The notes: a model not told the origin generated them from the sequence alone. A stretch of 64,000 bases of DNA from Lysobacter auxotrophicus (GCF_027924565.1 NZ_AP027041.1:3224001-3288000), one strand, 5' to 3'. Numbered from the stretch's first letter, positions 7,649-17,200 are shown. Numbers and translations: made by a program.

Positions 7649-10516
7649 TCACGACGCCTGTCGCGCGAGCGCCGACAGTCGCATCTGGAGCAGTTCGGTG
7701 ATCGCGCTGGGTTCGGCCGGTTTCACCAGGTGGAGGTCGAAGCCCGCGTCGCGGCTCGCCGCTTTCGCCTCCTTGCCGCCCCACCCTGTCAACGCGATCG
7801 CGACGAACGGCCGCCCGGCCGCGTCGCTGCGCATCGCGCGGCACGCTTCGAAACCGTTGAGGTCGGGCATGCCGATGTCCATCACCACCGCTTCGGGCTG
7901 CCACGCCTTCGCGCGTTCGACCGCCTGCCGCCCCTCGTAGGCGACCGCGACATCGAAGCCCGACAGCCGCAGCAGCAGCGCCAGCGTATCGGCGGACGCG
8001 CGGTTGTCGTCGACGACCAGCACGCGTTTCCAGGCGTGTTCGGCGGACGTGCGCTCGATGTCGAACGGCGCGCCCGACACGTCGAGGACGTCGCATTCGA
8101 ATGTCTGCGCGTCGTCGTCCAGCGGCAGGCGCACCATGAACTCGCTGCCTTGGCCGAGGCCCGCACTGCGCGCCTGGATACGACCGCCGTGCATCAGCAC
8201 CAGTTCCTTCGCCACCGCCAGACCGAGGCCAAGGCCGCTCTGCCCGCGTTCGAGCGAGGTGTCCACCTGCATGAAGCTGGCGAAGATCTGCTCGAGATGG
8301 TCGTGCGCGATGCCGATGCCGTCGTCGCGCACGCACAGCACCGCCTCGTCGCCCTCGCGCGCGAGGCACACGCGCACGTGGCCGCCTTCGGGCGTGAACT
8401 TGAGCGCGTTGCTGAGCAGGTTGCCAAGCACCTGCGTCACGCGCGTGGCATCGGCGCACGCCATCAGCGGCGTCGGCGTCAGGTCGATGGAGAGCGATCG
8501 GTTGGCCGCTTCGTACGTCGCCTGCATCGCCTCGGCGGCCACGCGCACCTCGTGCACGAGATCCACGTGGCGACGGTCCAGTTCGACCTTGCCGCGACTG
8601 ATGCGGCTGATGTCGAGCAGGTCGTCCACCATCCGCACCAGGTGCCGCACCTGCCGCTCCATCATGCCGAGCGTCGCGCCGGCATCCTCGCGCTCGTTCC
8701 AGCGCCGCAACAGCTCCAGGCCCGTGCGCAGCGGCGCGAGCGGATTGCGCAGCTCGTGCGCGAGCGTGGCGAGAAACTCGTCCTTGCGGCGATCGGCCTG
8801 GCGCAGCGCGTCTTCCATGCGGCGACGGTCGGTGATGTCGCCGAACAACACGGCGACCTTCGGCGCATCCTCCGACCCCACACGGAACGCATACACGTCG
8901 AAATCGCGATCCAGCGCGTCGGCGCGGCGCTGGAAGCGCAGCGGCTGCCCGGTGCGCGCGACCTCGCCGTAGATGTCGAACCACGCCTGGTCGAGGGCCG
9001 GCGCGACCTGCCTCGCGGTGCGCCCGATCGGATCGACCAGGCCGGTCTGTCGCTCGAAGGCGGGGTTCACCTCGACGAAGCGGTAATCCACCGCGCGGCC
9101 GTTCTCGAAAATCATCTCGATCAGCGCGAAGCCCTGGTCGATGGAATCGAACAGGTGCCGGTATTTTTCCTCCGACTGCCGCAACAGTCCCGCGGCGACC
9201 TTCTGCTGCGTGATGTCCTGCGCCAGTCCGGTGATGGTGCGCACGCGGCCGTCCTCGCCGCGGGCGCCGACGGTCGCGCGATCGTGGATCCATCGCACCG
9301 AACCGTCGTCGAGCACGATCCGGTACTGCGCATCGAACGACGCGGCCTTGCCGCGCGTGAACGCCTCATGCAGCGCGCGCACGCGCTGCGCGTCGTCCGG
9401 GTGCACGCGCTGGAACCATGTCTCGCGGCGCCGCCCGGGCTCGATTGACCACAGCCGCCGGTGCGCCTCGTTGAGGTAATGCACGCGGTCCTGCGAGGTG
9501 TCCACGACGTAGAACGCCGCATCGAGATTGCGCGCGACCAGCTGGAAGCGCTCCTCGCTCTGGCGCAGCGCGGCCTCGGCACGCGCGCGTTCGACCGCGG
9601 CCCACGTGCGTTCGGCGGTTTCGCGGACGACCTCGATCTCCTCCCCGCTCCACTCGCGCGCCCGCTCGTCGCTGACGCCGAGCACGGCGATGAACCGGTG
9701 GTTCTTCACCAGCGGCACGTTAATCAGCGAGCGGATGCTCAGCGCGAGGTAGCGGTCGCGCTCGGCCGGCGTGATGCCGTCGTCGGTCCCCGCATCGGTC
9801 ATCACGAAATCGTGGGCCGCGCGCAGCATGTCCATCTTCGACGGGCTGTAATCGTCCAGCCGGTAGCGGCCATCCAGGCTCTGCACGCCACGGTTGAAGC
9901 TGTCACGCACGCGGCAGTAGACGCCGTTGTGCTCCACCTCGCCGTAATAACCGCGATTGGTGTCCAGGTGGTCGGCGAGCAGTTCCATCGCCGTGCGCAT
10001 GATCGCGCCGGCGTCGGCAAGCGGCCGCAGCGCATCGCCGAGCGCGACGAGGAACCGCTGCGTCCGCGCGCCGGCGCGCAGCACCGCTTCGGCCTGCTTG
10101 CGTTCGGTGATGTCCATGGCGATGCCGTCCATGCGGACCGGGCGGAGCGGAACGCCTTCGAACGAGGTCTGCCCGCTGATCGCCACCCAGCGCACTTCGC
10201 CATCGGGTCGCAGGATGCGGATGTCCTCGCGAAGCATGCCGTCGCCGGACGGATCGATCGCACGCTCCGCCGCCGCGCCATAGCGCTCGCGGTCGTCGGG
10301 ATGGAGCAGCGACGACAACGCCTCGACCATGCTCATCGTGGTGTTCGGCGGCAGTCCGAACAGGGCGAGCAGCCTCGCATCGGGCTCGCCGCGATCCTCC
10401 ATCGGATACCAGATGAAGCTGCCCATGCCCGCCGCATCCAGCGCGAGCTGGATACGAAGGTCGCCCGACCGCGCCGGATCGTCGCGGCGTTCCAGGCTAT
10501 GGGAGGTTACGGCCAT
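7649..10516 (-). CDS. Multi-PAS/GAF hybrid sensor histidine kinase
   Basis: 955-residue cytosolic hybrid kinase with no membrane segment. Order: PAS with PAC (about 20-145, ending DITERKQAE), GAF (about 160-315), PAS (about 325-445), PAS (about 460-590), HisKA with phospho-acceptor H587 in LAHELRNPLAP, HATPase_c with NLLSNALKFT and GLGLGLAVAKELV, and a C-terminal receiver with D880 in VVMDIGMPD. The start is uncertain: the frame stays open far upstream into a transporter remnant, and neither ATG 10516 nor ATG 10537 has a clear ribosome site. The signal is unknown; PAS plus GAF domains could sense redox, light or small ligands. No response regulator gene is adjacent. Confidence 0.85.
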   Translation of the reverse strand: MAVTSHSLERRDDPARSGDLRIQLALDAAGMGSFIWYPMEDRGEPDARLLALFGLPPNTTMSMVEALSSLLHPDDRERYGAAAERAIDPSGDGMLREDIRILRPDGEVRWVAISGQTSFEGVPLRPVRMDGIAMDITERKQAEAVLRAGARTQRFLVALGDALRPLADAGAIMRTAMELLADHLDTNRGYYGEVEHNGVYCRVRDSFNRGVQSLDGRYRLDDYSPSKMDMLRAAHDFVMTDAGTDDGITPAERDRYLALSIRSLINVPLVKNHRFIAVLGVSDERAREWSGEEIEVVRETAERTWAAVERARAEAALRQSEERFQLVARNLDAAFYVVDTSQDRVHYLNEAHRRLWSIEPGRRRETWFQRVHPDDAQRVRALHEAFTRGKAASFDAQYRIVLDDGSVRWIHDRATVGARGEDGRVRTITGLAQDITQQKVAAGLLRQSEEKYRHLFDSIDQGFALIEMIFENGRAVDYRFVEVNPAFERQTGLVDPIGRTARQVAPALDQAWFDIYGEVARTGQPLRFQRRADALDRDFDVYAFRVGSEDAPKVAVLFGDITDRRRMEDALRQADRRKDEFLATLAHELRNPLAPLRTGLELLRRWNEREDAGATLGMMERQVRHLVRMVDDLLDISRISRGKVELDRRHVDLVHEVRVAAEAMQATYEAANRSLSIDLTPTPLMACADATRVTQVLGNLLSNALKFTPEGGHVRVCLAREGDEAVLCVRDDGIGIAHDHLEQIFASFMQVDTSLERGQSGLGLGLAVAKELVLMHGGRIQARSAGLGQGSEFMVRLPLDDDAQTFECDVLDVSGAPFDIERTSAEHAWKRVLVVDDNRASADTLALLLRLSGFDVAVAYEGRQAVERAKAWQPEAVVMDIGMPDLNGFEACRAMRSDAAGRPFVAIALTGWGGKEAKAASRDAGFDLHLVKPAEPSAITELLQMRLSALARQAS

Positions 10517-10629
10517 CCGGCGGGGTCTCGGGCGCATGCACGTGCCACATCGTCGCGCACGCGGGTGCAGGGCGCCGTCAACGTGTGCTGCCTCGGTCCC
10601 GGCTTCGCCCTTGAAGATGAAGCGACGGT

Positions 10630-11106
10630 TCAGCCGCCGCCGGGCGCCGGCATGAACGCGGCGCCCGCTGAGTGCCCGGGGCGCACGTCCGCCGTCTCGT
10701 CCCGGTACGTGCCCAGGCGCTCCACCAGCGACTCGCTCGCCTGGTTGAGGCCGACGACCTCGACGCGCGCGCCGTGCTTGCGCAGTTTCAGTACCACGCG
10801 ATCCAGCGCGGCGACAGCGCTGGTCCCGGAAATGCGCGCGGGTGAGATCGATCACCACCCGCTCCGGTGCATGCAGGTAGTCGAAGCGGTTGGCGAACTG
10901 GATCGCGCTGGCGAAAAACACTTCGCCGTGGACCTCGTACACGTGCGCGTCGTCGTGCCCGACGCGATCTTCCACGCGCAGCATCGAACTGGCGCGGCGC
11001 GCGAACGACAGCGCCGTCAGCAGCACGCCGGTGATGACGCCCTTGGCGAGGCCCTGCGTCGCCACGGTGACGATCACCGTGTCGATGTGGCGCAGCGCAA
11101 GTCGGG
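10630..11106 (-). pseudogene. Truncated, frameshifted remnant of a SulP transporter with STAS domain
   Basis: On the minus strand from about 11106 the frame reads like the last membrane helix of a SulP anion transporter (TVIVTVATQGLAKGVITGV) and then an STAS domain (VYEVHGEVFFASAIQFANRF, RVVIDLTRAHF). Around 10828-10835 the homology jumps frame and continues as SGTSAVAALDRVVLKLRKHG and VEVVGLNQASESLVERLGTY to a TGA at 10630. A SulP protein normally has about 500 residues with 10-14 helices before the STAS domain; none of that is present upstream. This is therefore a decaying 3' fragment. The first frame runs without a stop into the histidine kinase frame, so gene callers may report an artificial fusion. 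Confidence 0.75.
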
Positions 11107-11350
11107 GCGGCGCCGCGACATGGAACGGGCCCGACGCGGGGGCGCCATCTCATCTCGGCCGGCCGCGGCGCTCGACGTTGCGGTGGCGTGCATCGCGAGA
11201 ACGTTCGCTTGGCGTGACGGAACCGGTACCCATCTCGCGCGCGCGCAAGCGACGACGCGCGCTTGGGGCGCTCGCCACGCAAACCTGGCGCGCTCACACC
11301 GGCCTCGGCGGCGAGGTGTACCGTAGCTGCGTCATCCGGGTCGTGCACGA

Positions 11351-13636
11351 ATGTCGAACCCTTCAGGACAGCCGCAGGTCGCCCCAACGCCTCCCCTCAC
11401 GCCGGTCGTGTCCGACGCGGCGCCGCTCACCGCCACCCAGTTGGCCGACACGGTCCTGCTGCACCAGATCAGCGCCGAGCTCATCAACCAGGAAGACGGC
11501 GACGTCATCTACCGCAAGCTGGTGGATGCGGCGATGGCGATCATGCGGTCGGAGTTCGGCAGCCTGCAGGTGCTCGAAACCGGCGCGCACGGCCCCCAGT
11601 TGCGGCTGATGGTGGCGCGCGGTTTCCCGGAAGAAGCCGAGCGGTTCTGGAGCCTGGTGCGTTCCGATTCGTCCTGCGCGTGCGGCGCGGCACTGCGCAA
11701 GGGCGGACGCGTGATGTCCAGCGACATCCTCGCCGACGCGGTCGCCTCCGACGAGGACCTCGCGATGTACCGCCGCGTCGGCATGGTCGCGGTGCAATGC
11801 ACGCCGCTGCTGACGCGAAGCGGGCGATTGCTCGGCATGCTCGCCACGCACTGGCGCAGCGGCTACGAGCCCTCGGCCGACCAGTTCCGCCTGTTCGACA
11901 TCCTGGTGCGCCAGGCCGCGGACCTGCTCGAACGCAGCCAGACCGACGCGCAGCTGCGCGAGCGCGAGGCCTGGATGGCCGGCCAGAAGGAAGCCATGCA
12001 GGCCGCGATGGACGGCGCGCCGCTGGCGGTGTCGCTCGGCGTGCTCGTGCGCACGGCCACCGAACAGCTCGACGACGGCGTGCGCGCGGCGTTCTACCTG
12101 TCCGATGCTCAAGGCGAAACCCTCAACCACATCGTCGGCATGGGCGATGCGTACGCCGAGGCGGTGAACGGGCTGCGCATCGGCCCGGAATCGCTCGCGT
12201 GCGGGATCGCCACCGCGACCGGCGAGCCGGTGCTGACCGCCGACGTGCGCGAGGATCCGCGCTGGGAACCGTGGCTGTGGCTCGCCGAACGTTTCGGTTA
12301 TCGCGCGTGCTGGAGTTTCCCGATCCATACCGCCGCGGGCACCTTCGTCGGCACCTTCGCGCTGTACTGGCCGACGCCGTGCGAAGCCACGCCGCGGCAT
12401 ATCGAACTGGTCGGGCGCGTCACGCAGACGGCCGCGATCATCATCTCGCGCGACATCGAAGCCACGGCGCGACGCCGCACCGCCGCCGCGTTGCGCGAAA
12501 GCGAGGCCGCGCTGCGCGACGCCGCGCGCCGCAAGGACGAGTTCCTCGCGATGCTCGCGCACGAACTGCGCAACCCGATCGCGGCGATCCGCAACGCGAG
12601 CTACCTGCTGCTCAACAGCCCCGACGCGCTGGCCACCGCACGGTGTTCGGCGCTGATCGACCGGCAGGTGACGCTGCTCACCGACCTGGTGAACGACCTG
12701 CTCGACGTGTCGCGCATCACGCGCGGGCTGATCACGCTGCGGCAGGAACCGTGCGACCTGCAGTCCATCGTCGACAACGCCCTGGCCAGCCTGCAGCCGA
12801 TGATCGCCGGCAAGTGCCACGAACTCGAATTCGCCGCGACCGCGCAGCCGGTGCAGGTGCTCGGCGACGCCGGTCGGCTGGAGCAGATCGCACTCAACCT
12901 CGTCGGCAACGCGGTGAAGTACACCGACCCGGGCGGGCGCATCCGCGTGGAAGGCGGCGACGCCGAACTGCGCGTGAGCGACAACGGCATCGGCATGTCG
13001 CCCGACGTCGCCGGACGCGTGTTCGACCTGTTCGCACAGGCCGAGCGCGGGCTCGCGCGGTCGCAGGGCGGCCTCGGCGTGGGCCTGACGATCGTTAGGC
13101 AACTGGTGGAATTGCACGGCGGCACCGTGCGTGCGCACAGCAGCGGGCCGGGCGAAGGGTCGGAGTTCGTCGTGCGTTTGCCGCTGGTATCGCGCGATGC
13201 GGTGCACGACGACGCGCCGAGCGAACCCGCGCACGCCGGCGCGCTGGCCGCGCGGCGCATCCTGGTGGTGGACGACCGCGAGGATTACGCCGATTCGCTC
13301 GCCGCACTGCTGGACATCCAGGGCGCGCAGGTGCGCACCGCGCGCAACGGTGCTGGCGCGCTCGATCTGGTCGCGCGATGGCGGCCGGACATCGTCCTGC
13401 TCGACCTGGGCCTGCCGGACATCGACGGCTTCGAAGTGGCCCGTCGCATACGCCTGGCGCCCGGCGGCGATGCGGTGCATCTGGTCGCCATCAGCGGTTA
13501 CGGCCAGCCCGATGACGTGCAGCACGCGCGCGATGCGGGCTTCGACCGGCATTTCATCAAGCCGGTGGACATCCCGGACCTGATGCAGTGGCTGCAGGCG
13601 TCCGCCCGCACGCGGTCGAATGCGGCGGTGTCGTGA
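11351..13636 (+). CDS. GAF-domain hybrid sensor histidine kinase
   Basis: 761-residue cytosolic hybrid kinase. Two GAF-like domains (about 35-190 and 215-385) are followed by HisKA with H404 in LAHELRNPIAAI, HATPase_c with NLVGNAVKYTDPGG and GVGLTIVRQLVELHGG, and a receiver whose phospho-acceptor is D685 in LLDLGLPDIDG. The first GAF region contains SSCACGAAL, a cysteine-rich stretch that could matter for sensing, though this is speculative. It is divergent from the PAS kinase and separated from it by the SulP remnant. Both kinases carry the Xanthomonadales-type HELRNP H-box and C-terminal receiver, suggesting common ancestry. No output-domain regulator lies nearby. Confidence 0.87.
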   Translation: MSNPSGQPQVAPTPPLTPVVSDAAPLTATQLADTVLLHQISAELINQEDGDVIYRKLVDAAMAIMRSEFGSLQVLETGAHGPQLRLMVARGFPEEAERFWSLVRSDSSCACGAALRKGGRVMSSDILADAVASDEDLAMYRRVGMVAVQCTPLLTRSGRLLGMLATHWRSGYEPSADQFRLFDILVRQAADLLERSQTDAQLREREAWMAGQKEAMQAAMDGAPLAVSLGVLVRTATEQLDDGVRAAFYLSDAQGETLNHIVGMGDAYAEAVNGLRIGPESLACGIATATGEPVLTADVREDPRWEPWLWLAERFGYRACWSFPIHTAAGTFVGTFALYWPTPCEATPRHIELVGRVTQTAAIIISRDIEATARRRTAAALRESEAALRDAARRKDEFLAMLAHELRNPIAAIRNASYLLLNSPDALATARCSALIDRQVTLLTDLVNDLLDVSRITRGLITLRQEPCDLQSIVDNALASLQPMIAGKCHELEFAATAQPVQVLGDAGRLEQIALNLVGNAVKYTDPGGRIRVEGGDAELRVSDNGIGMSPDVAGRVFDLFAQAERGLARSQGGLGVGLTIVRQLVELHGGTVRAHSSGPGEGSEFVVRLPLVSRDAVHDDAPSEPAHAGALAARRILVVDDREDYADSLAALLDIQGAQVRTARNGAGALDLVARWRPDIVLLDLGLPDIDGFEVARRIRLAPGGDAVHLVAISGYGQPDDVQHARDAGFDRHFIKPVDIPDLMQWLQASARTRSNAAVS

Positions 13637-13676
13637 GGCTTGCTGGTACCGCGACGTAGCACGCGCTGGGCGACTG

Positions 13677-13925
13677 CCCGTCATTCCCGCGAAGGTGGGA
13701 ATCCAGCAGGCAGGCGTGTCATGGCTGACGAATGACGCGATGGGTCGATTGCGCGGATGCCTCAGGCACCCGTCATTCCCGCGAAGGCGGGAATCCAGCA
13801 GGCAGGCGTGTCATGGCTGACGAATGACGCGATGGGTCGATTGCGGGGAGCCACGGGCCGAAGGGGTGACGCGGAAGCGTGGAACGTCCCCGGATCCCCG
13901 CCGTCGCGGGATGACGATCAAACGT
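13677..13925. repeat. 92-bp imperfect tandem duplication plus a REP hairpin
   Basis: A 77-base unit starting CCCGTCATTCCCGCGAAGG at 13677 recurs at 13769 with one mismatch (T13696 versus C13788), separated by 15 bases, so the period is 92. Each copy begins with the REP stem ATTCCCGC/GCGGGAAT; the mismatch turns a G-C pair into a G-T wobble. A further hairpin of the GATCCCCGC/GCGGGATGA type follows near 13890-13915. The gap between the kinase and pilU otherwise holds only the terminator at about 13952. Confidence 0.8.
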
Positions 13926-13942
13926 CCACGTCGCTGCCGCGC

Positions 13943-13975
13943 AATAAGAAAAGCCCCGCATGCGCGGGGCTTTCA
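13943..13975 (-). terminator. Rho-independent terminator of the pilT-pilU operon
   Basis: Stem AGCCCCGC / GCGGGGCT (13952-13971) with a four-base loop. Read on the minus strand it is followed by TTTTCTT. It lies about 40 bases past the pilU stop. Confidence 0.8.
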
Positions 13976-14010
13976 TCTATCGCGAACCGGCACCGGAACG
14001 GAACCGGACC

Positions 14011-15186
14011 TCAGCGGACCTGCGCCAGCTCCACGCCGTCGAGGCCGGCCGCCAGCGTGCGCGCGTCCCCGCCCTGCGCGAGCTTGATGCGCAGGCGCAC
14101 CTCGTTCTGCGAGTCGGCGTAACGCAGCGCGTCCTCGTAGGAGATGTCGCCGGCCTGGTAAAGCTCGAACAGCGCCTGGTCGAAGGTCTTCATGCCCAGC
14201 TGCACGGATTCCTTCATCAGTTCCTTGAGCTTGTGGATCTCGCCGTCGCGGATGTAGTCCTGCACCAGCGGCGTGCCCAGCAGGATTTCCATCGCGACGC
14301 GACGGCCCTTGCCGTCCGGCGTCGGGATCAGCTGCTGCGCGACCACGCCCTTGAGGTTGAGCGAAAGATCCATCAGCAGCTGCTGGCGGCGGTCTTCCGG
14401 GAAGAAGTTGATGATGCGGTCCATCGCCTGGTTGGCGTTGTTCGCGTGCAGCGTGCACAGCACCAGGTGGCCGGTTTCGGCGAACGCGATGGCGTGGTCC
14501 ATGCCTTCGCGCGTGCGCACCTCGCCGATCATGATCACGTCCGGCGCCTGGCGCAGCGTGTTCTTCAGCGCCGCTTCCCAGCTGTCGGTGTCGATGCCCA
14601 CTTCGCGCTGCGTGATGATGCAGCCCTCGTGCTTGTGCACGAATTCGATCGGGTCCTCGATGGTGATGATGTGGCCGGTCGAGTTCATGTTGCGATAGCC
14701 GATCATCGCCGCCAGCGAGGTCGACTTACCGGTACCGGTGGCACCGACGAAGATGATGATGCCGCGCTTGGTCATCGCCAGCGTCTTGATCACCGGCGGC
14801 AGGTTCAGCTCCTCCACCGTCGGGATCTTGGTCTCGATGCGACGCAGCACCATGCCGACCTGGTTGCGCTGGTAGAAGCAGCTCACGCGGAAGCGGCCGA
14901 CGCCCGCAACGCCGATGGCGAAGTTGCACTCGTGCGTCTTCTCGAACTCCTCGCGCTGCTGCGGGTTCATCACGTTGAGCACCATGTCGCGGGACTGCTG
15001 CGGCGTCAGCGCGTTCTGGGTGATCGGCGAGATCTTGCCGTGCACCTTCATCGACGGCGGCATGCCGGCGGTGATGAACAGGTCGGACGCCTTCTGGTGC
15101 GCCATCAGCTTCAGGAACGAGGTGAAGTCGACGGCGCCGGTGGCGGCGCTGGCGGCGGGCGTGGTGCCGTTGGTGCTGGTGTTCAT
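14011..15186 (-). CDS. pilU: Type IV pilus retraction ATPase PilU
   Basis: 391-residue hexameric secretion ATPase at the base of the type IV pilus, assisting PilT in retraction and twitching. Walker A is GATGTGKSTS, the Walker B region VIMIGEVRTREGMD, with ASDLFITAGMPPSMKVHGK near the N-terminus and a His-box AETGHLVLCTLHANNA. PilU rather than PilT is indicated by the longer C-terminal extension and the GATGTGKS loop. The N-terminus has a low-complexity Thr/Ala stretch before the conserved part. It lies 129 bases downstream of pilT on the same strand. Confidence 0.93.
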   Translation of the reverse strand: MNTSTNGTTPAASAATGAVDFTSFLKLMAHQKASDLFITAGMPPSMKVHGKISPITQNALTPQQSRDMVLNVMNPQQREEFEKTHECNFAIGVAGVGRFRVSCFYQRNQVGMVLRRIETKIPTVEELNLPPVIKTLAMTKRGIIIFVGATGTGKSTSLAAMIGYRNMNSTGHIITIEDPIEFVHKHEGCIITQREVGIDTDSWEAALKNTLRQAPDVIMIGEVRTREGMDHAIAFAETGHLVLCTLHANNANQAMDRIINFFPEDRRQQLLMDLSLNLKGVVAQQLIPTPDGKGRRVAMEILLGTPLVQDYIRDGEIHKLKELMKESVQLGMKTFDQALFELYQAGDISYEDALRYADSQNEVRLRIKLAQGGDARTLAAGLDGVELAQVR

Positions 15187-15315
15187 GCGTTTTCCCCTAT
15201 GACGGGAATCGGGAATGGAGCTCGGGGAATCGCAAGGGCCAATGCCCGCATTCCCGCTTCCACGCCCGCCTCCCGGCGTTCAACGATTCCGATTCCCGAA
15301 TCCCCGGTTTCCGGC

Positions 15316-16353
15316 TTACTCGAACAAGCGCTTGTCCTTCGCGTATTCCTTCGCCTGCGGACGCAGGATGAGGCCGCGCTTGACGAGGTCCTGCAGGTGC
15401 TGGTCGAGCGTCATCATTCCGTAGTTCTGGCCGGTCTGGATCGCCGAGTACATCTGCGCGACCTTGTCTTCGCGGATCAGGTTACGGATGGCCGGGATGC
15501 CGACCATGATTTCCCATGCCGCGGTACGACCGCCGCCGACCTTCTTCAACAGCGACTGCGAGATCACCGCGCGCAGCGATTCGGACAGCATCGAGCGCAC
15601 CATCGGCTTTTCGCCGGCGGGGAACACGTCGATGATGCGGTCCACCGTCTTGGCCGCCGACGAGGTGTGCAGCGTGCCGAACACCAGGTGGCCGGTTTCC
15701 GCGGCAGTCAGCGCCAGGCGGATGGTTTCCAGGTCGCGCAACTCGCCGACGAGGATGTAGTCGGGGTCTTCGCGAAGCGCCGAACGCAGCGCCTCGTTGA
15801 AGCCGTGCGTGTCGCGGTGCACCTCGCGCTGGTTGATCAGGCACTTCTGCGAGGTGTGCACGAATTCGATCGGATCCTCGACGGAGAGGATGTGGCCGTA
15901 TTCGTTCTTGTTGATGTGGTCGATCATCGCCGCCAGCGTGGTCGACTTGCCCGAACCGGTCGGGCCGGTCACCAGGATCAGGCCCTGCGGCTGCTGGATG
16001 AGCTCGCGGAAGATCGGCGGGCAGGCCAGATCGTCCAGCGTGAGCACTTCCGACGGAATCGTACGGAAGACCGCGCCGGCGCCGCGGTTCTGGTTGAACG
16101 CGTTGACGCGGAAGCGCGCCAGGCCGGGAATTTCGAACGAGAAGTCGACCTCGAGGAATTCCTCGTAGTCGCGGCGCTGCTTGTCCGACATGATGTCGTA
16201 CACCAGCGCGTGCACCTGCTTGTGGTCCAGCGCCGGGATGTTGATGCGGCGCACGTCGCCGTCCACGCGGATCATCGGCGGCAGGCCGGCGGACAGATGC
16301 AGGTCGGATGCTTTGTTCTTGACCGAGAACGCCAGAAGTTCGGCGATATCCAT
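15316..16353 (-). CDS. pilT: Type IV pilus twitching motility ATPase PilT
   Basis: 345-residue hexameric ATPase that drives pilus retraction. MDIAELLAFSVKNKASDLHL at the start, Walker A GPTGSGKSTTLAAMID, the Walker B region YILVGELRDLETI, His box TAAETGHLVFGTLHTSSA, and the C-terminal region containing AIRNLIRE match PilT at its normal length. A GGGGAG ribosome site precedes the ATG. With pilU it forms a two-gene operon divergent from yggS, a linkage common in gammaproteobacteria. Confidence 0.96.
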   Translation of the reverse strand: MDIAELLAFSVKNKASDLHLSAGLPPMIRVDGDVRRINIPALDHKQVHALVYDIMSDKQRRDYEEFLEVDFSFEIPGLARFRVNAFNQNRGAGAVFRTIPSEVLTLDDLACPPIFRELIQQPQGLILVTGPTGSGKSTTLAAMIDHINKNEYGHILSVEDPIEFVHTSQKCLINQREVHRDTHGFNEALRSALREDPDYILVGELRDLETIRLALTAAETGHLVFGTLHTSSAAKTVDRIIDVFPAGEKPMVRSMLSESLRAVISQSLLKKVGGGRTAAWEIMVGIPAIRNLIREDKVAQMYSAIQTGQNYGMMTLDQHLQDLVKRGLILRPQAKEYAKDKRLFE

Positions 16354-16410
16354 GCGTGCTCCCCTGCACTTCTGGAGTGAAACTGTGGAACGGAACTACC
16401 CCTGGACCGC

Positions 16411-16416
16411 AGTATA
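16411..16416 (-). promoter_or_regulatory. Candidate -10 element of the pilT operon
   Basis: TATACT on the minus strand, about 57 bases upstream of the pilT ATG, leaving a leader with room for the GGGGAG ribosome site. No convincing -35 was seen. Confidence 0.45.
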
Positions 16417-16464
16417 GCCCTCCCCCCTTGCCCCTTTTCCAGCACTTTCTACGGGAATTGAGAC

Positions 16465-17148
16465 GTGCGCGCGCGCGCCCTGAAGGACATCCTGCTCCAG
16501 CTCCAGAACGCGGCGGCCCGGGCCGGTCGGCCAGAGCCGCGCCTGCTCGCAGTCAGCAAGACCCAGGATGCGACGGCCGTCGCGGAATTGGCCAATGCCG
16601 GCCAGCGGGCCTTCGGCGAGAACTACGTCCAGGAGGCCATGGCCAAGGCGGCCGCGCTGGAAGGGCGCGGGCTGGAGTGGCACCTCATCGGCCACCTCCA
16701 GTCGAACAAGGCCAAAGAGGCCGCGGCGATCTTCGACTGGGTCCAGACGGTGGACCGGCCCAAGCTGGTGGAGGCGCTGGCCCGGCATCGCGCCGACGAC
16801 CGCCCGCCGCTCAACGTGCTGATCCAGGTGAACATCGACGACGAGGCCAGCAAGCACGGCTGCCAGCCGGACGACGTCCCCGCCCTCGCGCGGGCCATCG
16901 CCACCCAGCCCCGCCTGCACCTGCGCGGGCTGATGGTCATCCCGACCCCGCATCCGGACCCCGAACAGCGACGCGACGCCTTCCGCCGCACGCACGCGCT
17001 GTTCGACGCGCTGCGCGCCGGATACCCGGCCGTCGACACGCTCTCGATGGGCATGAGCGACGACCACGCCATCGCGATCGCCGAGGGCGCCACGATGGTG
17101 CGGATCGGCACGGCGCTGTTCGGCGCGCGGCCGCGCAAGGACGCATAG
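16465..17148 (+). CDS. YggS family pyridoxal-phosphate homeostasis protein
   Basis: 227-residue cytosolic PLP-binding protein of the YggS/PROSC family, fold type III barrel without known catalysis. LLAVSKTQ holds the lysine expected to bind PLP; FGENYVQEA, WHLIGHLQSNK, and the C-terminal SMGMSDDHAIAIAEGATMVRIGTALFG are diagnostic. The start is the GTG at 16465. proC follows after 52 bases, the usual linkage. It is divergent from pilT. Confidence 0.94.
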   Translation: MRARALKDILLQLQNAAARAGRPEPRLLAVSKTQDATAVAELANAGQRAFGENYVQEAMAKAAALEGRGLEWHLIGHLQSNKAKEAAAIFDWVQTVDRPKLVEALARHRADDRPPLNVLIQVNIDDEASKHGCQPDDVPALARAIATQPRLHLRGLMVIPTPHPDPEQRRDAFRRTHALFDALRAGYPAVDTLSMGMSDDHAIAIAEGATMVRIGTALFGARPRKDA

Positions 17149-17188
17149 CCCCGAACGCGGGCCGGCATTGCCGTCGTTCGCGCGTTGG

Positions 17189-17194
17189 TATCCT
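17189..17194 (+). promoter_or_regulatory. Candidate -10 element of proC, leaderless geometry
   Basis: TATCCT is followed by six bases and then the proC ATG at 17201. No Shine-Dalgarno sequence fits between them. Confidence 0.35.
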
Positions 17195-17200
17195 GCCCGC

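Noticed and set aside
7649-11077. A single 1142-residue transporter-kinase fusion protein
   Set aside because: The STAS part changes frame near 10830, so the join to the kinase is out-of-frame sequence with no homology; treated as a pseudogene plus a separate kinase.
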